The notes beneath the pieces are model-generated. The model had not been told where the DNA came from. It ran no database searches and worked only from the letters and a program-made list of their open reading frames with translations. Position numbers and translations under genes: made by a program. From contig CP012817.1 in the NCBI GenBank assembly GCA_001936135.1, positions 1,178,001-1,242,000 on the forward strand: 64,000 nt of DNA, written 5' to 3'. This DNA is from Saccharomycopsis fibuligera x Saccharomycopsis cf. fibuligera (taxonomy: Eukaryota; Ascomycota; Saccharomycetes; Ascoideales; Saccharomycopsidaceae). This document shows, piece after piece, positions 52,910-63,287 of this stretch (position 1 is its first letter; each line of letters opens with the position of its first letter).

Positions 52910-53144
52910 AATCCAACAATAATACTAAACACGCGAATCCTGTTTCATGGTAAACTATCCACGGATTTATTCTGTATTAAATGTTAGGTAGCTTAATCCA
53001 GATTTGATGGTCTACAACTCAATGTTCGTCAATATACATTTTGTGAGACAAAGCAGAAGATTCTAGATGTGATCTTTTTGTGACTGTTCTATTTTCATTT
53101 TGAATCCATCTAACAATATCACTACACAAAAAAACTCAAAATAT

Positions 53145-53257
53145 GGACGTGTGGCCGAGTGGTCTAAGGCGCTCGACTCAAGAGTATTTTCTCTTGCAGC
53201 TTCACTGCTGAGCAATCGAGTCTCGAAAGAGGCATGAGTTCGAACCTCATCGCGTCC
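53145..53257 (+). tRNA. tRNA-Leu (anticodon CAA) with intron
   Basis: Acceptor arms GGACGTG and CGCGTCC pair over seven positions (one G-T). The A-box region reads TGGCCGAGTGG and the B box GAGTTCGAACCTC. The anticodon stem CTCGA (53172-53176) pairs with TCGAG (53216-53220). The anticodon CAA is at 53179-53181. An intron of about 32 nt follows position 37 (about 53183-53214), and its CTCTTG pairs with CAAGAG at the anticodon, as in other yeast pre-tRNA-Leu(CAA). A long variable arm (TCTCGAAAGAG) confirms the Leu/Ser class. It reads UUG, the main Leu codon here. A T run after the gene can end polymerase III transcription. Confidence 0.95.
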
Positions 53258-53833
53258 AAATTATACTTTTTTGTATGCCGCTTTTTAAAAAATATCAAAC
53301 CAATTACCAAACAATTTCAACTTATATTTTCATTTTATTCTGCTTCAAAATTCATTACAATCTTAGCTAATGGACTAGTTTGCTTCATAATATAAACAAT
53401 ATTCCAGAAATAGAATAATAAAAACATTGTAGTGTGGTTGATGGGTGAATCAAGTGATAATATATTAACTAAGTTTAACTAACTAGAGAAATAGCGGTCA
53501 CTTCCGGTTAAATAGTCAATTCCGAGGAGTGTTACAGCAAATCAATAAACAATGCTTCCAAAAAAGGTAATTACAACCGTGATCCTTTAAAGAGCGACAT
53601 GATAGAGAGAGATTAAAGTGATCAATTCGTAATGCTTATGTTACAAACATTGGTTAATAATAGATGTGAAGTTTAATTCATATAATACTTAATAATTATG
53701 AATAATGGGAGAAAGAAAAATAGAAAAGAAAAAAGGATTGATGGCTATAAACAGTAGCATAATGAAGTGATTTTTTTTGTATGTGTTTTATTCAAGTTTG
53801 TCTAGCATATGAATATGTGATATTGCACAACCC
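53258..53833. other. Intergenic region tRNA-Leu/SDH1
   Basis: About 575 bp, AT-rich, holding the tRNA terminator on the left and the SDH1 3' region on the right. Nothing else was recognised. Confidence 0.5.
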
Positions 53834-55768
53834 TTAGTAGACTCTCTTACCTGGAGGAACAGTTTTACATTCGTTAGGATCTAAGGTCTTGCTAATAACG
53901 TTTCTGTAACCGAGAGTAACGTCATCACCATTATTTTTTTGCCATGACAAACTGTGCTTCATCCAGTTTACGTCATCTCTTTCTGGGTAGTCTTCTCTAG
54001 CATGAGCACCTCTAGATTCTTTTCTGGCAGCGGCACTAACAGCGGTTTGCTTAGCACAAGTCAACAAGTTTTGCAATTCCAAAGTTTCCACCAAGTCACT
54101 GTTCCAAATCATAGATCTATCAGTGGTACCAACATCCTTGAAACTCTTGTCAATTTCCGTAATACCTTCAACACCAGCATCCAAAGTTTCTTGGGTTCTG
54201 AACACAGAAACATCTCTTTGCATAGTCTTTTGCATAGCCAATCTAATTTCAGAAGTTGGCTTTGGACCAGTAGCAGTTCTCACCTTGTCTAATCTTTCAA
54301 TTGATTCTTTACCTAATTCTGGATCAAGAGGTTTGTGTGGTTTGCCTGGAGTCAAAGAGTCTCTAACAGTATGAGAAACAGCTCTACCAAACACAACCAA
54401 ATCCAAAAGAGAGTTAGCACCCAATCTATTAGCACCATGGACAGAAACACAAGCGGATTCACCACAAGCCAAAAGACCTGGAACAACCTTGTCATTACCT
54501 TGTTCATCAATAGTCAACACTTCACCAGTCCATTTAGTTGGGATACCACCCATATTGTAGTGCACTGTTGGCAAAATTGGAATTGGTTCTTTAGTAACAT
54601 CAACACCAGCAAAAATACTAGCAGTTTCGGAAATACCTGGCAATCTTTCCTTAAGCACAGAAGCTGGCAAATGAGACAATTGCAACAACATGTGATCTTT
54701 TTCTGGACCAACACCACGACCAGCTCTAATTTCCATAGTAATAGCACGAGAAACGACATCTCTGGAGGCCAAATCCTTAGCTGTTGGTGCGTATCTTTCC
54801 ATAAAACGTTCACCTTCGCTATTCAAAAGGAAACCACCTTCACCTCTAGCACCTTCAGTAATAAGACAACCGGAACCATAAATACCAGAAGGATGGAATT
54901 GAATGAATTCCAAATCTTGCAATGGCAAACCAGCTCTAGAAACCATAGCATAACCATCACCGGTACATGTGTGAGCAGAAGTACAAGAAAAGTAAGCACG
55001 TCCGTAACCACCAGTGGCCAAAACGGTCTTGTGAGCTCTAAATCTATGCAAAGTACCATCTTCTTCATTGTAAGCCATAACACCAACACATTCACCATTT
55101 TCCATAATTAAATCAAGGGCAAAGAATTCAATAAAGAAATGGGTGTCATGTCTGAGAGATTGACCGTAAAGAGAGTGCAAAAGAGCATGACCAGTTCTGT
55201 CGGCAACAGCACAAGTTCTATAAGCTTGACCACCGTGACCATAGTCCTTAGATTGACCACCAAAGGCTCTTTGGTAAATTCTACCTTCTTCATTTCTAGA
55301 GAATGGGACACCGTAGTGTTCAAGTTCGTAAATACTTGCAGGAGCTTCTCTGGTCATGTAGTGGATAGCGTCTTGGTCTCCTAACCAATCGGAACCTTTG
55401 ACGGTATCGTACATGTGCCAATGCCAATCATCTTTGTGCATGTTACCAAGCGCAGCATTAATACCACCTTGAGCGGCAACAGTATGAGATCTGGTTGGAA
55501 ACAATTTGGAGATACAAGCGGTTTTGTAACCTTCAACGGCCAAACCAAAAGCGGCTCTGAGACCAGCACCACCAGCACCGACAACAACACAGTCGTATTC
55601 GTGGTCAATGACATGGTATTTTTCTCTCATATTTAAAGCGGCATTTTCTTTACCATTAAGCTTGGAGCCAGTGTTCTTGATGATTTGGTTAGCTCTCAAG
55701 CTAGAGTGAAAGAGTCGCTTGGATTGCGCCAATGGGGCTCTAACTAGGTTGTGACGCAAAGAGAGCAT
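53834..55768 (-). CDS. SDH1: Succinate dehydrogenase flavoprotein subunit
   Basis: Sdh1 oxidises succinate to fumarate in mitochondrial complex II and passes electrons via FAD to Sdh2. The 644-residue protein (640 in S. cerevisiae) starts with a basic presequence, [23 protein letters not shown]. The FAD dinucleotide motif [15 protein letters not shown] lies at 61-75. The His that covalently holds FAD is H95 in [12 protein letters not shown]. Substrate-site and capping segments include [31 protein letters not shown] and [19 protein letters not shown]. The C-terminus has [19 protein letters not shown]. Codon bias is strong. It is the last minus-strand gene before the tRNA. Confidence 0.98.
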   Translation of the reverse strand: MLSLRHNLVRAPLAQSKRLFHSSLRANQIIKNTGSKLNGKENAALNMREKYHVIDHEYDCVVVGAGGAGLRAAFGLAVEGYKTACISKLFPTRSHTVAAQGGINAALGNMHKDDWHWHMYDTVKGSDWLGDQDAIHYMTREAPASIYELEHYGVPFSRNEEGRIYQRAFGGQSKDYGHGGQAYRTCAVADRTGHALLHSLYGQSLRHDTHFFIEFFALDLIMENGECVGVMAYNEEDGTLHRFRAHKTVLATGGYGRAYFSCTSAHTCTGDGYAMVSRAGLPLQDLEFIQFHPSGIYGSGCLITEGARGEGGFLLNSEGERFMERYAPTAKDLASRDVVSRAITMEIRAGRGVGPEKDHMLLQLSHLPASVLKERLPGISETASIFAGVDVTKEPIPILPTVHYNMGGIPTKWTGEVLTIDEQGNDKVVPGLLACGESACVSVHGANRLGANSLLDLVVFGRAVSHTVRDSLTPGKPHKPLDPELGKESIERLDKVRTATGPKPTSEIRLAMQKTMQRDVSVFRTQETLDAGVEGITEIDKSFKDVGTTDRSMIWNSDLVETLELQNLLTCAKQTAVSAAARKESRGAHAREDYPERDDVNWMKHSLSWQKNNGDDVTLGYRNVISKTLDPNECKTVPPGKRVY

Positions 55769-57265
55769 TATTGCAAAGGGAATATTTGTATACTTAGTTT
55801 GTGAGAATGTGATGCTATCAGATAGTAAAAAAAAAGTGGTTAAGTGCGAGAGTATAAAGATACGATGGGTAAATCACTGTTCTGAGGTGGCTGCAAATCA
55901 GATGAGTTGAATTTGACAATGAGTATGTTAATTTCAGTACTCAGCAAAGTGAAAAGAAAATCAGTTGTGGACGGATGGAAAGTATGGGGTTACACCCGCG
56001 CGGATTGATACTTTGGGTAGGTGTATGTGTAAGTGATTGCAAATACCTTGCCTTTGATTTGTCTCTGAGAACAAAAAGCTAATCAAACTATTACTATAGC
56101 TAAAATCAGCAGCTTTACAATATTAAATAAAACAGTGTCCAGCGAGGAAAACTAAAAAAAAAAAAATTCACTGTCCCGCAGCATCCACGGAGGAGCTCGT
56201 CGCTTAGTTAAGCCGCGATAGGCGTTTTGACACTCGCGACTTGCCCGCACGCCCGGCGCCTTCTCCGGGATTATTCAGCCCGATTTTCTACCTTCTTATT
56301 GGTTGCAACTATCTGAAGAGTTTATTAGTCTCAGCTTATGTAATCATTCATAGTTCCATCACTGCGGTTCGATGGAGTAATATAATACCTCATTTTATAT
56401 ATCTAATGCGAATATTAATTTCTTTAAGCTATATTTTCCTTCAATATTTTTGAAGGTCTTACAAACCGAAGTGTGTCAATACATATTTACCATTAAGCTA
56501 AAGTAATATGAAGCATATACAAAATTTATAGAAACAAATCGTAAAAAAAAAAAATTGAGACATTAGTCCAAATCGTAGCATTAACGCAAAAATTTAAGAG
56601 TTCTATGAGAAATGTTTAAAAAACAAAACAAAAAAAGAGATAATAACAATGATGTTGTAAAACATTGATGCTGGATGTGTAAACATAATACTAATAGCAA
56701 AAATAAAAAGAAGAAAAAGCATGGCCAAAAAAAAGAATCGAATCCGAGAACGATGAAAAATCAGGAACGTAAGATCAAGGAGACAGTTAAAAATAAAATA
56801 AAATAAAATAATATAAAATAAAATGAAACAAAACAAAGTTCAAAACACACAGGGAAACGCAATACAGGAACTAAAATCACACAAAAAATGAAAACGAAGG
56901 GAAGAACCATTTGGGAAAAAAAAAAAAACAGCTGGAGCGGAGTACAAAACGAGCGGTAAGCATGGAATGTTAAAAGGTAACGTAACTCATGCTAGACATC
57001 AGATAGGTAAGAATACCTAAAAGAAAAAAGCAAAAAAAATAACAAAGAATGAACATTGGATCGATGAAAATGGAAACACAAAGACAAAAAAAAGTAAAAG
57101 CAGATGGGGCAAAGAATATGAAGGATGAATGAATAAAACCAATGGTATATGTACATCATATATGCAATTGTTATGATAATAAAGTTTGAAATGAGATTAT
57201 GAATGAATAAGAAAAAAACAAAAAAAAGGGAAAATGGAAAATGAAAAATGAAAGACTGCCCTTAC
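55769..57265. other. Intergenic region SAT4/SDH1
   Basis: About 1.5 kb. The left part is the SDH1 promoter, with TATAAAG near 55852 and an ATTGG (inverted CCAAT, possible Hap site) near 56296. The right 700 bp is strongly purine-rich on the plus strand, so the SAT4 mRNA would have a pyrimidine-rich 3' UTR; a (AAAAT)n stretch lies at 56790-56822. Frames seen are low-complexity translations. Confidence 0.55.
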
Positions 57266-59446
57266 TTATCGCACAGCAATATTATCTGTTTTAGTTCCAT
57301 GCTCACCAGCTTCGCAGCACTTGATTTCCCTCCCCCATTCAGAATTCAATATTTGTTTAGCAGTTATTCTTCTTCCTGGCACTGGATCCAAAATTGAATA
57401 AATTACATTCCGACATCTTGCCCTCTTCAAGCTCTCTATTGGGAAATATCCATGTGCATCTTTTCTGCCCTTCAAATACTCTTGATAAAATTCATCCTCA
57501 TTAGCATTAGCCGATCTCCAAAGTTGTCTACCGGTTCTCATTGCCATATAAACCACTCCACAGGCCCATACATCGGCAGGACGGAGATCGTATTCCTTAC
57601 CCATATATAACTCCGGAGCAATATATGGCGCTGAACCAATGACACCTTGGAATAAATGGATAGTGCTTTCCCATGCATAGCTAAAACATTCACTGGTACC
57701 AAAATCAGTAATTTTCAAATTCCCGTCAGCAGTAAGTAAAATGTTTTCTGGCTTAATGTCTCTGTGTGCAACACCCATGGTATGCATGTAAGAAACACCT
57801 CTAACTAATTGTTTAAAGAAACAATCTGCTTCAATATATTCAAGCTTTCCGGCAGTGACAATCAATGTATATAAATCGCCACCGGTGCAAAATTCCATCA
57901 CTTCACAATAATCGCCTTTGGCGTCTTGCAAAAGGTCCAATGTTTGAATGATATGAATGTTACGTAATGATGAGGAAATGTAAAACTCTCGTTCTAGTCT
58001 TTGGGAATATTCTTTTTCAGTTTCTTGTGCTCTTCTTCTGAATTCTTTAACAGCGTACAAATTTTCCTTATGCTCAGAAACTTTCTTGTGAGAAATTTTC
58101 ACCACTCCAAATGTACCTCTACCAATAACTTCTTGACAAGTACCGTATTTCTCAGCAAATGATCTAGGATCAATCAAATTCTCTTGAATTTCCATACCTT
58201 GCGGCACTGGCATTTGATTATTGATATTGTTGGGAGATGGTTTCTTTAATCCGTTTTCTAGAACGACTTCAATTTTTCCATTTTCATTTTGATGTACTTT
58301 ATTCATCAAGCCTGACATCAACGATGGTGGTACATTACCATCGGGCAAAATATTGGGCAAAATATTGGAAACTGCGGAAACTGACTCGTCTCTTAATTTT
58401 TTGGCCCCCAAGAAATTTTTGATCATGGTACTTAGTTTTTCTTGACGTTTTGCATTTTTTAAAAAATGTTCGTGACCACCATCTTCATATACTTTCAATC
58501 TTCCACAATACTTGTCTTTAACCAGTGATGAAGAGCCAAGTCCACCAGTGGCGGTTCCAGCAATTTTCTCCAACTTGTTGTGAGTTTTGCCATGAGAATC
58601 CGCTCTTTTGTCTTTACCACTTTCCTTCCTATTGTTGTTTTGGTTTTCTTTCTTGGCAGATCCTGTTGCAGCAGAGCCAGTAGTGTCTTTTGAATGTACA
58701 CTAATTTCAGAGGTGTTTTTGGACCTTGGTGATCTGGAACCTTTAAGCGGACGTAAATGGTCAACGCCTGATGATGCGGTGGAAGATGACGAATTTTCTT
58801 TAAAGCTATCCTTTGATCGAATATTGTTTTTAGAAACTGAATGAGATCTGTTATTTCTTGTCTTTGTTGGGATATTGCTGTGAGATATGTTTGGGTTGCT
58901 TGTTGTTGCTGTTAAAGCAACATACTTATGAGCGTCTTCTTGATGGAGATCGGTATCTGATGATTCATTTTCTTCAATGATGGCATTACTACTCAAGTTT
59001 CTACTACCAGGATTAGTATCAGCAGAATTCAATACTCCGGTTATATTGGTATCATTCAGTTCATTGCCATTACTAACGCTGAGATTGTTTAGCTTTTTCA
59101 TCAAGTTGCTGTCATTTACTTGGCTTTCGACGCCAAGTCTGTTTAAACTAGCAGTGGATCCATTAATGGAGTTTAGATGGGATGACTGACCTGAAGAAGA
59201 TAATGACGGACTTCCTTCTTTGGACCCAGCTTTGGAAGCGCCAACTTTACTGTTTGATTTGCTTCTTTTGTTCAGATCATCTCGCACAAACTGAGAATTG
59301 GATTGGGTATTTGGAGATTCGGGACTCACTGGTGTTGAAGCTGCTGATCTTTGATCTTTTTCTTTATCGGTATGAACACCAAAAAGTTTTCCAAGTTTCG
59401 ACATGGTAGAAGAGCGTTTTGCTCTAGTGGAAGCGGCCTCTGGCAT
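57266..59446 (-). CDS. SAT4: Ser/Thr kinase of the Sat4/Hal5 family
   Basis: Sat4 (Hal4) is a fungal kinase that stabilises potassium transporters and other permeases and gives salt tolerance. The 726-residue protein has a long Ser/Asn-rich N-terminal half (1-320) with many candidate phospho-sites. The C-terminal kinase domain starts near residue 410: GRGTFGVV (ATP loop), AVKEF (catalytic Lys), MEFCTGGDLYTL, HRDIKPENILL, DFGTSECFSYAW and GSAPYIAPELY. The C-terminal sequences DVWACGVVYMAMRTGRQLW, SLKRARCRNVIYSILDPVPGRRI and LNSEWGREIK are the parts I match to Sat4. S. cerevisiae Sat4 has 603 residues. Hrk1 or Hal5 are alternatives in the same subfamily. Confidence 0.82.
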   Translation of the reverse strand: MPEAASTRAKRSSTMSKLGKLFGVHTDKEKDQRSAASTPVSPESPNTQSNSQFVRDDLNKRSKSNSKVGASKAGSKEGSPSLSSSGQSSHLNSINGSTASLNRLGVESQVNDSNLMKKLNNLSVSNGNELNDTNITGVLNSADTNPGSRNLSSNAIIEENESSDTDLHQEDAHKYVALTATTSNPNISHSNIPTKTRNNRSHSVSKNNIRSKDSFKENSSSSTASSGVDHLRPLKGSRSPRSKNTSEISVHSKDTTGSAATGSAKKENQNNNRKESGKDKRADSHGKTHNKLEKIAGTATGGLGSSSLVKDKYCGRLKVYEDGGHEHFLKNAKRQEKLSTMIKNFLGAKKLRDESVSAVSNILPNILPDGNVPPSLMSGLMNKVHQNENGKIEVVLENGLKKPSPNNINNQMPVPQGMEIQENLIDPRSFAEKYGTCQEVIGRGTFGVVKISHKKVSEHKENLYAVKEFRRRAQETEKEYSQRLEREFYISSSLRNIHIIQTLDLLQDAKGDYCEVMEFCTGGDLYTLIVTAGKLEYIEADCFFKQLVRGVSYMHTMGVAHRDIKPENILLTADGNLKITDFGTSECFSYAWESTIHLFQGVIGSAPYIAPELYMGKEYDLRPADVWACGVVYMAMRTGRQLWRSANANEDEFYQEYLKGRKDAHGYFPIESLKRARCRNVIYSILDPVPGRRITAKQILNSEWGREIKCCEAGEHGTKTDNIAVR

Positions 59447-61387
59447 TATTGCTTTTTGGATGAGTTTTTAGCTTCTTTCTCTATAAATATGTGCGTGTGT
59501 GGGTGATGAAGAATAAGGGGCAAATTATTGTAAATGCAATGGTTTCAAAAAACAATCAACTAAAGAAAATGAAAGAAAAGGTATCAGGAAACCCCAACAG
59601 GGGCTTAAACAAGCAGATAATATTTCTAGAAGATAAAACAAACCGCTTCAAAGATGAGACTTGAAAAAGAAAGACTTTGTTCTTCTTTGTCTTACTAATT
59701 GAAGATGTTTTGATTTTAAGCTTAGCCCTGCTCTTTTTAGTTCTGACTTTGATATCCTGGATGACCCTTACCACCTTTATGCAATGTAAATAAAATTTTC
59801 CTTAAGTTGATAAAACACTGTAATTATAAATAGACTTCTAGAAACAGAATTGCGGTTAAAACAAGCTATTTGTTCTTTCTAATTATTAGACTTTTTTGTT
59901 GGACCTGATTGTGGGTAAATCAGAAGAGTAAGAAAACAACAACAGCGAAAATATGTGCTAATTAACAGGTGTGTGATTTGCAGCGTAAAATTGCAGCAAC
60001 TGTCTTTGTATGTGGGATTGTCTGTGTTGGTACCTTGCTTTAGAATAAAGTATGGTTGGGTAAGAAAAACAATAAGCAGAGACGCTAAATCGGAGGACTG
60101 CTAAATGGCAGATTTTGATAGTGGGCGTGGATATCAAAAAACCACAATCAAACCGTTTGTTTAGAAAATAGAGTCTGCAGTTTGTATTATAAATAGTGAA
60201 AGACCGAGAAATTGACTTTAGCAGGGCAAAACGTCAATATCAAAAAGTTCAATGAGCGAGAGGGAGAGCAAAAATGAGAGCGAAAGCCTCTGTATGTCTG
60301 GTTGAAAAATTGAGAGAAAAAATGCCTCGCAGCAGAGGGAAAAAAATAAAAACGTAAAGTGAGGGCTTTTCGAGAAATGCACTATTTCCAGCAGAGTGTG
60401 AGAAAACAAACTGAAACCGCGCGCGGGAGCACACGCCACTAAGTAAGCAAAAGCAGTGAAGATGAGCTAGCGCTGATGCAAACACGCTATGAAATAGCTA
60501 GACACCACAAAGAATACAAGAAAAGTTAAGAACTGTAGATAATCAAAACAGCAAAAGACAAAAGAAAAGCAAAAACAAGGACAAATCAACAGTATATAAG
60601 AAAATTTTTTTAGAAGCGCTGTCAGTTGCAGCTAATGTTAAGCGCCCAAAGTGCTCTTTGCGCCACCGTCCTTGAGCGATTATTGGCCACTTAGGCGGTT
60701 ATACTGCACTGGGCCCATCACAGGGGATCCAGCAGCACGGCTCTACATCATCTGGTCGTAAATTTTGCGCGGGAATTACACAACCACAACACAGAAATTA
60801 AAACGCATTTGCTACTCCGTTTTTCCATTAGCAGTAATTGCTGGAAACGTTTCACGAGAGCTATTGAAGATCGTGCTCGGTCTGAATTGACAAGTTGATG
60901 AAACACAAATGCGACAGCTCTCGTGCTTTATGCTGTAATTACCCGTTTATACTATAAATTTAGACTTCAACGAGGACATGGGTTATAGAAGTTAGTAACG
61001 ATACCTGTCGAGCAAAAAGATGAAAGTTCAGAATTGTACCAGCTGGTGATAATACAAGCAACAGTACCGGCATACCGAAAATTACGAGCTTTGCTACAGA
61101 TATTATAAGATGTCATTATACAGTCAGCAGCAGTTGAAATATAGGAGGCTACTCAAATGCAAATATACAGGTGTGGTGCCGCATTCGACAGTAATATGGA
61201 TACTTTGTGCTGTAGTGAGGTGTCGCACTGCACGGGAGAGTTCATATTCATATTTTTCTCTCGAGGGTCTTGGCATTTTCATGTACATGCAATTTTGATC
61301 AAATTTAGTGCACTGTTGTTGAGGATACCAGTCTTGGTATGTTTTTTTTTCATGGTATTTCCTCAGCTAGCTGATAGAATTCACTGT

Positions 61388-61430
61388 GATTTGATTTGAT
61401 TTGATTTGATTTGATTTGATCCGATTTGAT
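61388..61430. repeat. (GATTT)n pentanucleotide array
   Basis: About six and a half perfect units followed by one displaced unit after CC. Confidence 0.9.
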
Positions 61431-61876
61431 ATTCATCTTTATTCACAGAAAAATTTTACTTTCTCAAGTTACTGTTTTTGTTTCACAGTTCTTGGCTTGC
61501 TGCTGGTATGGCAATTGTATTATGTGATTACACTATTAATGGTCAGCTGACGTTTGAGCTGGCAGGATACGCCGTGTTAAAATGAAGATGAAGAGAAAAT
61601 CAAACAAAAAGTGTCTGGTTGTTGTTGGTCACCACTGGTCACATTTGCGCTAGTAAAAGAACGTATTTGCAGTTATTCCAAATATCCTTATTTTCGTCTC
61701 CTTCCGGCTATGTAATTGAGGACATATTTAAAAATCTGTAATGATGTCGGCCTTGTTACACAACATGTCAATGTTGCCTTTAATCCAGAAGAATAGTTTT
61801 TGGCAATATATGTTCTTAATCTACCAAACCATCAAAACCATCAAAATTAAGAACCTCACTGCTTTACTGCGCATTA

Positions 61877-61878
<2 letters not shown>

Positions 61879-61922
<44 letters not shown>

Positions 61923-61948
61923 TTTAATTTAATTTAATTTAATTTAAT
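61879..61948. repeat. 42-base T run followed by (TTTAA)n
   Basis: T runs from 61879 to 61920, then about five AATTT units. It lies 120 bp downstream of the methyltransferase stop codon. Confidence 0.9.
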
Positions 61949-62066
61949 CCAAATTTGGCAAAATCACAAGCAACAACAAAATCCCTACAGTTTATCTATT
62001 GGAAAACCCAAGCAACTAACTTGAGAAACAACGGCAAAACCTGATTGTCAAAAGCTGTATAGTTAT

Positions 62067-63287
62067 TCATTTATGAAGACTATCATTGTAATTCTGAACA
62101 GTTTTGCTAATTCTCTTAATATCTGCAGTACCAACTCTGCAACACCCACCAACAATTCTCGCACCATACTTAATCCACTCCAATACAACATTTTCCCACT
62201 CATACTTGTCATTATTCTTCAACTCTGGGTCAACATGCCAGTCCTTCTTTATCCCATCATAGATCTCCCCTGAATTGGGATACATAACTAGTGGGAAACC
62301 CTTTGGTACAAATTGTTGTAAATTTTGCAAGAATGCAGTAGAAAACCGCAATTTTAAACAGTTGCCGCCAATGGCTACGAGGTGCTTGTTTGTGAATACA
62401 TTGGTCTTAGTATTGAGGTACTCAATCACTTCAGAAATCGGAGTGCCATCAGCTAAGTGCTCAGGATCCCTAATACTGAATGAAAGCATGTATTTAAATT
62501 CTTTCTTAGTGTTTGAATGGCCTCTTTCAGCCTGAATTTGAGGAATCAAGTCATCTTCAATTAATGCAATAATTGCCTTGACTTCACCAAACTGCGGAAT
62601 CGTCTCGACATTCAAAATGTCCACATTAGGATGGTTCAAAAAGAAGTTAACTCTTTCACGATGAAATTTCTTATAAAAATCAATGCTTTTATTGTAAGCA
62701 CCACTGAATTCGGACCCGTCGCATAAAAATGCTCCATATGGTCCCACTGACCCTGAAATCAACGGCTTAATAACAAACGGAGGGCTTGAAGTTGAAGTGG
62801 AATTAAGACTTGCGTTTGAGTTTGTGAGTTGCTGGTTTCTTTGCTCAGTCTCGCGGATAATTTTGTCTCTTGATGTCGTAGCCACCTTGACACACTGTTC
62901 AAAAAACTCTTTTCTTTGCTCTTCAGTTTGATAAATCGCCTTGTCGTTGATAAAATTTTTAGATTCACAAACACCATTTCCATTACCATGGATATGTTCA
63001 TGACTGTAACCATCAAGCTTCTGACCATAGTTAAATAACAGATCAGCAGACGCTTGATAACTGCAAGTGATAGCGACACTAGCACCCAGAGCAAAATAAT
63101 CATAATGCAAGTCAACGATTGCTTGAGGATTATTGATAAGTACCGCTGAAGACCAAAGTGAACTGTTGACATCGATTCCACGAGCCTCAAGTTCGGTGCC
63201 TAGACCACCGTCGAGACATAAAATCTCATCGGAGGCAAATAGGAAGTCATTTAAAGAGCTATACTTGTATAATGCGCTACCTGTCAT
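62067..63287 (-). CDS. SAM4: Homocysteine S-methyltransferase (Sam4/Mht1 family)
   Basis: These enzymes methylate homocysteine with S-adenosylmethionine (Sam4) or S-methylmethionine (Mht1) to give methionine. The 406-residue protein starts near ILCLDGGLGTELEARGIDV, the barrel entry of the family, with SSAVLINNPQAIVDLHYDYFALGA and ITCSYQAS following. A loop of about 60 residues (95-160, with NGNGNG and Ser/Thr-rich parts) is inserted before PLISGSVGPYGAFLCDGSEF, which makes it longer than S. cerevisiae Sam4 (325). The zinc site is seen in AIGGNCLKL and GARIVGGCCRVG (one and two Cys). Which donor it prefers cannot be read from the sequence. Confidence 0.88.
   Translation of the reverse strand: MTGSALYKYSSLNDFLFASDEILCLDGGLGTELEARGIDVNSSLWSSAVLINNPQAIVDLHYDYFALGASVAITCSYQASADLLFNYGQKLDGYSHEHIHGNGNGVCESKNFINDKAIYQTEEQRKEFFEQCVKVATTSRDKIIRETEQRNQQLTNSNASLNSTSTSSPPFVIKPLISGSVGPYGAFLCDGSEFSGAYNKSIDFYKKFHRERVNFFLNHPNVDILNVETIPQFGEVKAIIALIEDDLIPQIQAERGHSNTKKEFKYMLSFSIRDPEHLADGTPISEVIEYLNTKTNVFTNKHLVAIGGNCLKLRFSTAFLQNLQQFVPKGFPLVMYPNSGEIYDGIKKDWHVDPELKNNDKYEWENVVLEWIKYGARIVGGCCRVGTADIKRISKTVQNYNDSLHK

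Larger units (their letters stand above)
51170..53144. other. AT-rich gene-free region between APL5 and the tRNA
   Basis: Almost 2 kb with no supported gene. The longest ATG frame (52759-52953, 64 codons) has no recognised relative. It contains two perfect 11-bp inverted repeats (52191-52219 and 52869-52909), a second short hairpin directly after the first, and a 10-bp direct duplication (GTTCTCCTTA twice, about 52792-52811). Its position next to a tRNA gene invites a decayed LTR, but I found no convincing LTR ends with target-site duplication. Confidence 0.6.
59447..62066. other. Long intergenic region upstream of SAT4
   Basis: About 2.6 kb, the longest stretch without a gene. It contains SAT4 upstream DNA on the left and the 3' region of the methyltransferase gene on the right. 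Visible are a (GATTT)n array (61388-61430), a 42-base T run (61879-61920) and a (TTTAA)n array (61921-61948). Several ATG frames of 60-80 codons exist, none convincing. An undetected intron-containing or non-coding gene is possible. Confidence 0.5.

Noticed and set aside
52066-52917. Possible solo LTR with ends TGTTGG and CCAACA
   Set aside because: The 6-bp inverted ends could be chance; flanking bases CTATT and ATAAT do not form a target-site duplication, and no primer-binding site or repeat partner is visible.
52759-52953. Remnant of a retrotransposon protein
   Set aside because: I cannot match the 64-residue frame to integrase or reverse transcriptase motifs.
51170-53144. Centromere
   Set aside because: The region is AT-rich and gene-free, but it is short and lacks the large inverted arms found at some Candida centromeres; nothing in the sequence decides it.
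56241-56453. 70-codon frame near the SDH1 promoter
   Set aside because: It has no family resemblance and lies in promoter DNA holding a CCAAT box.
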